DNA of 64,000 nt. Source: Paracamarosporium sp. OC-R06-R3. Taxonomy: Eukaryota; Ascomycota; Dothideomycetes; Pleosporales; Didymosphaeriaceae. Shown here one piece after another: positions 59,085-64,000 of the stretch (position 1 is its first letter; every line of letters starts with the position of its first letter). The stretch spans positions 1 through 64,000 of the forward strand of contig JACVRA010000056.1 in NCBI GenBank assembly GCA_019828545.1, read 5' to 3'. The notes below the pieces were generated by a model that ran no database searches, was not told where the DNA came from, and saw only the letters and a program-made list of their open reading frames with translations. Made by a program: the position numbers and the translations under genes.

Positions 59085-61328
59085 ATGCCCAAGATCCATG
59101 CCCAGCTCCGATACGTCACTGATACCGACCCCGTTTCCGTACAGCCTGAAGACATCATAGAACCGGAACAAGAGGAGGACACCGATCTCGGGGGAAGATC
59201 ACGAAAACGGAGGCGGATAGAGACTATTGCCAACCAGTATATCAAGCTTGGGAGGGTGCCCCTGATTGTATCCGCAGGGCTACGAGGCCCATTTAACAAT
59301 GGTTGGAAGAACCCCTGGATAAAGGAGCCATTCCAAAAAGTCAGCAAACCTCTGCATTCACGGAAAGCCGTGGCGACAAAATCACACGACGCAAATCCTG
59401 CTCACGGAAGGTTGAAGCGAACCGAAGCACACCCTTCTTCATCAATCCCATCCCCTGAAGTATCGCGCGGTCTTGTTGTTGCCCAGGATAGCTTCCTGCC
59501 TCCTGAAAAAATTTCCGATGAAGAGCTTGTCTCACCAAGCAGTTCTACCGCACCGAGAGATGATTCAGGGGTTACAGAGTTCTTTAGCGTCGATCCCGAC
59601 CCATCCATTACTTTCGATAATTCTGAAAATGACCCCATCTGGTTGCGACGCCCGCTGCCGAAGTCCACAGCCTTTGGCAACTCTACAAATGGCAACTATG
59701 ATCCTTCGCCTACACGTGCTCGTTTGGGACATAGGCCGGTTGATCAGCATGGGCGACTTCAGCTTGTAACGCCGAAACAACCCGTAAGCATACTGCAATC
59801 TGATCCAGGACAGAATGTAGACCCAGAACCCGATTGGATGTCAAGCGCTTCGGCCTCAATGAATATTACATCATCCTCGAAGCCGACGCAAATCATGCAA
59901 CACACTACGATGTCTGGTACCTCGGAGAAGAAGAAGCGAACCTACTCAAAACATGCGAAGGTCGACGCAATTGGAGACAAAAGTACATATAGGATATCCA
60001 ACAATGCATCACCGTCAAATCTGATCACCCTAAATGACGCATCAAGGGGTCATTCTTTCCGACAACCTGAAGATGTAAACCGCAGCCCACTTACACGTGA
60101 TACTCGCAATAATTATCAAGCCTCAGGATTCACCCCAATCAATGCAACCTCGCGAGAATTCAGGACAGTCCAAGACCAAGAGACTTCGAAATCGGATACC
60201 CGAATGCATGAAGCTAAAGATGAAGCTAAAATTACACAGCATGTTTCTACGTCGGCTCCAAATTCAAGGAAACGTCCCTCAAACCCAAATATAATTGTCT
60301 CGGCGGAAAGATGCGGATCAACAGCGTCTTCATTGCCTTCAGCAAACACAGGACTAAAGAGGAAAAAGCAACGTACGAATGACGCCACACCGCCTATCCG
60401 CCACGATCATGTCACCTCGCCCACTTTGGCCTCTTCTACTGGCTTCATGTACAGGAAAATTGGACAAGCAAAAAGGGCAAAGTCTTCCATAAAACTAAAA
60501 GCACGACCTGTGACTTTCAGCCCTGCGGATGACATCCTGCAGCTTACTCCGGAAGCAGCTGAACAAGAAGCTGACCCGGTTGTTGAAGCTAGCAAGCATG
60601 AAATCATCCCTGAAGCAGAACCTCGGATGGGACGACCAGACGTGTATGATGTACCAGGAAGTCCCCAAAAGGAGCAGCAGCAGCCGCGAAGTAGTCGACC
60701 AAGTCGGACTTCAGGCTTCTCCACGCAAGCTGCTTTGATGATGGCTCAGATGGAGTTTCAAGATGGCACGATGCCTACAACGGCAGAGAGCGACCCGACG
60801 CCATGGTTACCGAACAGCACACCGCATGGGGATCCGATCGTACCCAGTCCAGCATTCACTCCGTTTCATAAATTTAATGCGGCGCTTGAGGACTCTCCGC
60901 CTGATCCCACAATGCAAGATATGCCAATCAGCACACAAGATCTTTTTGCCACGATATCGCCATTTGGTAAGAGCACAGTGAAAAAGGCTACGAAACCATC
61001 GGCGAACTATCTGAGATTCTCGGTGTTTGCAAACAGAGAGGAAGATGATGCTAGCCATGGCGGTGCTCGAAATGGCGCCAAGAGCCCTACAAGCTCGCAT
61101 CGGAAACCGCTCAAAGACAAGAACAGTCAGCTGTCATTCTTGGGTTCACAGTCTGAGAGGGGATCTCAAGGCGAGAAAGCATCACAGGAGTCCATCACGC
61201 CACGGCCATCGAAGGGTACTGTGGAGCTCCCTCAGCTAGATTTGCACACATCGCTGGACGATCTAAGACGGAATAGTGACCTCGACTTTACAGACCGCTT
61301 CTTGCTCAATGTGAAAGACATGACCTGA
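59085..61328 (+). CDS. Uncharacterised, disordered, nuclear-type protein
   Basis: 747 residues from the ATG at 59085, no intron. A conserved-looking N-terminal block of about 90 residues contains a basic nuclear signal (GRSRKRRRIE) and IANQYIKLGRVPLIVSAGLRGPFNNGWKNPW. The remainder is Ser/Pro/Thr-rich and disordered, with an ordered patch near residue 640-655 (KPSANYLRFSVFANRE) and a final QLDLHTSLDDLRRNSDLDFTDRFL. The N-terminal block is reminiscent of unnamed fungal proteins, but I cannot give a function. A nuclear role is inferred from the basic signal only. Confidence 0.8.
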   Translation: MPKIHAQLRYVTDTDPVSVQPEDIIEPEQEEDTDLGGRSRKRRRIETIANQYIKLGRVPLIVSAGLRGPFNNGWKNPWIKEPFQKVSKPLHSRKAVATKSHDANPAHGRLKRTEAHPSSSIPSPEVSRGLVVAQDSFLPPEKISDEELVSPSSSTAPRDDSGVTEFFSVDPDPSITFDNSENDPIWLRRPLPKSTAFGNSTNGNYDPSPTRARLGHRPVDQHGRLQLVTPKQPVSILQSDPGQNVDPEPDWMSSASASMNITSSSKPTQIMQHTTMSGTSEKKKRTYSKHAKVDAIGDKSTYRISNNASPSNLITLNDASRGHSFRQPEDVNRSPLTRDTRNNYQASGFTPINATSREFRTVQDQETSKSDTRMHEAKDEAKITQHVSTSAPNSRKRPSNPNIIVSAERCGSTASSLPSANTGLKRKKQRTNDATPPIRHDHVTSPTLASSTGFMYRKIGQAKRAKSSIKLKARPVTFSPADDILQLTPEAAEQEADPVVEASKHEIIPEAEPRMGRPDVYDVPGSPQKEQQQPRSSRPSRTSGFSTQAALMMAQMEFQDGTMPTTAESDPTPWLPNSTPHGDPIVPSPAFTPFHKFNAALEDSPPDPTMQDMPISTQDLFATISPFGKSTVKKATKPSANYLRFSVFANREEDDASHGGARNGAKSPTSSHRKPLKDKNSQLSFLGSQSERGSQGEKASQESITPRPSKGTVELPQLDLHTSLDDLRRNSDLDFTDRFLLNVKDMT

Positions 61329-62412
61329 AGATTAGGGCGCATGGATGCGCAAGCCAGCGCATATTTTAGTGGCCACATGCACACGTGGATTTGTGGTACT
61401 CTTCGGTTCTTTGCATCTCTTCGGTTGGACGGATTGGCGACATATGGGTAGCAGTACCGGCAAGCGCAGGCTCCTTGCATGGCGTCGTGGCTCCGTTTTG
61501 GGTTGGAGGAGGCCACGTTCCGGATTGATTGGACGATAAGGACGATGAGCGCCGGATATTGTGCAGGCAGGTGCAGAGGCCAGATACGGTTGATATCAGA
61601 CAGGATCGCAGATGGGCAGAGGAGGGCAAGCAGCGGTACAGGTTGGGCTGGAGCGGGGAGGCAGAGGAGGGGACGGGGAGGAAATGCGCCGGAGCATGAG
61701 TCGGGGCGTGGGCTGGGGGCCAGGCCGAGTCGCGGATGAGGGTGGACGGGCAAGGACGATGCTTAGGGGGACGAGGCCAATAAACGGCGGTGCATGGTCA
61801 CGTTGGGCGGGCGAGAGGCGGTGCATGCTTGGAGCCTCACGATTCGCGAGGCGTGTCACTAGGCACCATGTACAGCAGGCGCACGGGCGCGCCTTCCTGA
61901 GCAGCAGGCTTGGCAAGAGCACCCGCTGGCCGACAACGCGTTCCTGCCCGCACAGTATAATTTCGCACCGCGACAGCAATCCACCTCATAACTCGCACGT
62001 CGGCTGCAAACACGCTGCTCCTGTCCACGGTGCCCTCCTGCGAACACGCCGGCCGCGCAGACGGCCCGTTGCGCTAGGAGTGTTGGCGACAGCCAGACGT
62101 CATCGGCGAGGCTCGCTTGGTGTAATCTCAGCGCCACCGCTGGGAAGGCCTTGTCCACACATTGGGAACGTGAGGCACCGCACGCCGCTCGTTGGCCTCC
62201 ACCAGCAACCGCTCTCGACAGCGCACCACTCTCCGCCCAAGCCCACCGCCCGGCTCGCTCGCACGCCCAAGCCCGCCGCGGCACTCGTCCCGCCGTGCAA
62301 CCCAGCCCGCGCGCCCAACGACCGCCATCCCGGCCCTCCGCTGCCCCTGCCGCTCGCCGCACGTTATCTACCAAACATTCCGTCACGCAGCGGCTTGACC
62401 AATGTCGTCTCC
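61329..62412. other. Intergenic, upstream of the Kcs1-like gene
   Basis: About 1.1 kb, GC-rich towards the right, probably the promoter and 5' leader of the next gene. The overlapping frames here are GC-driven and not protein-like. Confidence 0.5.
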
Positions 62413-64000
62413 ATGTCACCGCCCTTGCCCGCCCCGAGACGTGCCTCACCCCCCGCATCGGTGAGGTCAAATGCGCCGCACACCCCCGGCCATGGACGCC
62501 AAACGAGCTCCTCGCCTACCCGCGAAGACGTGACCCCAAAGACCCTTTCGCAGACGGGTCGTTCGAAAACGGCGCCCCTGGACCTGAACCATCTGTGGAC
62601 GTCGTCAATCGACCAGCCCCAGCTGTCGGAACGCGACAGCATCTTTGCGACCACGTACCTGCCGTCTGATAGCCCCGCCCCGTCTCCGCGCTCGCTCGCT
62701 CATTCAGCACACACAGCCGACAATGCTTCTGACGAAGACCGCTCAGACATGGCAGTCAATGTGCTGGCGCCCCGAACACTGACAGCTACTTCAACCCCCC
62801 GTCAGCAAAAATCCCAGCATCCGCGCTCCACTCTAGAGCAGCACCAAAGTCTGCTTTCCGCGCGCTTCAATTCAAGCAAGAAACACATGTCAGACATGGC
62901 TTCCGATGGCACGAGTGAGAGCCCTCCTCCTTTCATGAGTCCGGTCGATTCACCCGTGCATCGGCCTACCACTCCTCCCGGTGCTGTTCAGGCCACCACC
63001 TCATTGGACGATACGCTGGCTGCATCTGAAAACACTGCGGAACGACTGAAGAACAGGATGTGGCGTGTAGGTAATGCCGAACCCTACCTACCCCATGTAG
63101 GACATGCACAAATCAGGGACGGCCATGTAGATAAGAAGATCGAGGCTACGCTAGCCAAGACCGAAGTGCCGGCAGCTGCACGGAGTCGGAAAGCGAGCCA
63201 TTACCTGCGAGTTTTCAAAGAGAATGATGCCGCGGAAGAGCAGAAGAAGCGCGAAGGTCGCGGGAAAGACCGCCGTCCAGCGGAGAAGGTTCTGCAAAGC
63301 CTTCACGAGGAGGAACTTGTGCGGCCGCCCACGAGTGCATTGACAGAGCAAATCCAGAGAGCATCTCGTGCTTCCTCTGCAGCTCAGTCGCCATACAACG
63401 GTCCTACTGCTTCATACTTTGAACCTGCTACCTATGCCAGCCGTGAAGACGGCAGTATCCAATTCAGCGTCGACGGAACAGAGAGGACGCAAGAGCTACC
63501 CGCACGGTTGCTAGAAGAGATCAGGAACTTCCACAATCTTACCCCAGGTGGTCCGCGTGGATCATCGTTCTCAAAGAGTCTTCCAACCGCTGCCGCTGAG
63601 AAGCTCCGTCAACATGTGGCCAAAGCTCGGACGCCCCACATACGTGAGGCTTCGGACTATTTCCAAAATGCACGCGAAGGAAGCCCAGAACGCTCGCCTG
63701 GTTCAGATGAAGATGAGTCCGAGAAAGAGCACATTTCATCGGCGCTGTACTTTCCTCATAGGCAGCTCAAGACGCCTGAACCCATACCAGAAGAAGAGGA
63801 GACGCGGAGAGCGGAAATAGAAACTGCTCGGAGGCAAAGCACTGTCAATGCAGGCAAAGGACCCAAGGGATGGACCAAGGAGGAGACTGTAAAGACCCCG
63901 CAAGAGGTAGAAATCTCTTTACAGTCACAAGATACAAATCAATGCCTGCATGGTGACATCCCAACGACTTCTTCCCTACGGCAGGATGACAGCACCTCGC
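62413..64000 (+). CDS. Probable inositol polyphosphate kinase Kcs1, N-terminal part
   Basis: An open frame from the ATG at 62413 (MSPPLPAPRRASPP) runs to the window end without a stop, 529 codons, so the gene is cut. The frame stays open upstream of this ATG, so the true start could lie further left. Most is disordered. More ordered blocks are RLKNRMWRVGNAEPYLPHVGHAQ, RSRKASHYLRVFKEND and SALYFPHRQ. These, from memory of the family, fit the long N-terminal region of filamentous-fungal Kcs1, which makes inositol pyrophosphates from IP6. The catalytic domain would lie beyond 64000, so the call cannot be confirmed here. Confidence 0.55.
   Translation, partial: MSPPLPAPRRASPPASVRSNAPHTPGHGRQTSSSPTREDVTPKTLSQTGRSKTAPLDLNHLWTSSIDQPQLSERDSIFATTYLPSDSPAPSPRSLAHSAHTADNASDEDRSDMAVNVLAPRTLTATSTPRQQKSQHPRSTLEQHQSLLSARFNSSKKHMSDMASDGTSESPPPFMSPVDSPVHRPTTPPGAVQATTSLDDTLAASENTAERLKNRMWRVGNAEPYLPHVGHAQIRDGHVDKKIEATLAKTEVPAAARSRKASHYLRVFKENDAAEEQKKREGRGKDRRPAEKVLQSLHEEELVRPPTSALTEQIQRASRASSAAQSPYNGPTASYFEPATYASREDGSIQFSVDGTERTQELPARLLEEIRNFHNLTPGGPRGSSFSKSLPTAAAEKLRQHVAKARTPHIREASDYFQNAREGSPERSPGSDEDESEKEHISSALYFPHRQLKTPEPIPEEEETRRAEIETARRQSTVNAGKGPKGWTKEETVKTPQEVEISLQSQDTNQCLHGDIPTTSSLRQDDSTS

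Overview
The window reads as nuclear DNA of a filamentous ascomycete (Pezizomycotina; Dothideomycetes is my guess, not proven). The reasons are short introns (mostly 50-110 bp) with GT..AG ends and CTAAC/CTAAT-type branch sites, a Zn2Cys6 regulator, a HET-C protein, a Cdc11-type septation scaffold, and a UstYa-type (DUF3328) protein. Several gene models below were assembled from separate open frames by placing introns by eye. No tRNA, rRNA or intact transposon was seen.

Layout. 0.2-1.9 kb: an F-box protein. 1.9-8.3 kb: gene-poor, with an (AAC)n microsatellite and a G-rich tract. 8.3-10.4 kb: a Zn2Cys6 regulator. 10.4-13.5 kb: gene-poor. 13.5-14.7 kb: eIF3h, convergent with Prp31 (15.4-17.1 kb), which is head-to-head with the splicing factor Clf1 (17.6-19.6 kb). 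19.6-21.2 kb: a repeat-rich spacer. 21.2-22.8 kb: a divergent 14-3-3-like protein. 22.8-29.1 kb: gene-poor, with one likely 56-residue Cys-rich protein and decayed direct repeats. 29.1-35.1 kb: a DHA2-type MFS transporter, a disordered protein and a mitochondrial carrier.

36.1-39.2 kb is the most interesting part. A secreted precursor with nine identical 16-residue peptides, each preceded by Lys-Arg, faces a UstYa-family membrane protein that carries two HxxHC motifs. This is the two-gene signature of a fungal dikaritin-type RiPP (ribosomally made, Kex2-processed, probably cyclised peptide). I do not recognise the core peptide from any named product.

39.7-64 kb is mostly conserved cell-biology genes: HET-C; mitochondrial Hsp10 head-to-head with a mitochondrial-type tRNA(Ile)-lysidine synthetase; a short-chain dehydrogenase; tRNA-splicing endonuclease Sen54; a UCS-domain myosin chaperone next to the septation scaffold Cdc11; an uncharacterised disordered nuclear-type protein; and the N-terminal part of a probable Kcs1-type inositol polyphosphate kinase cut by the window end.
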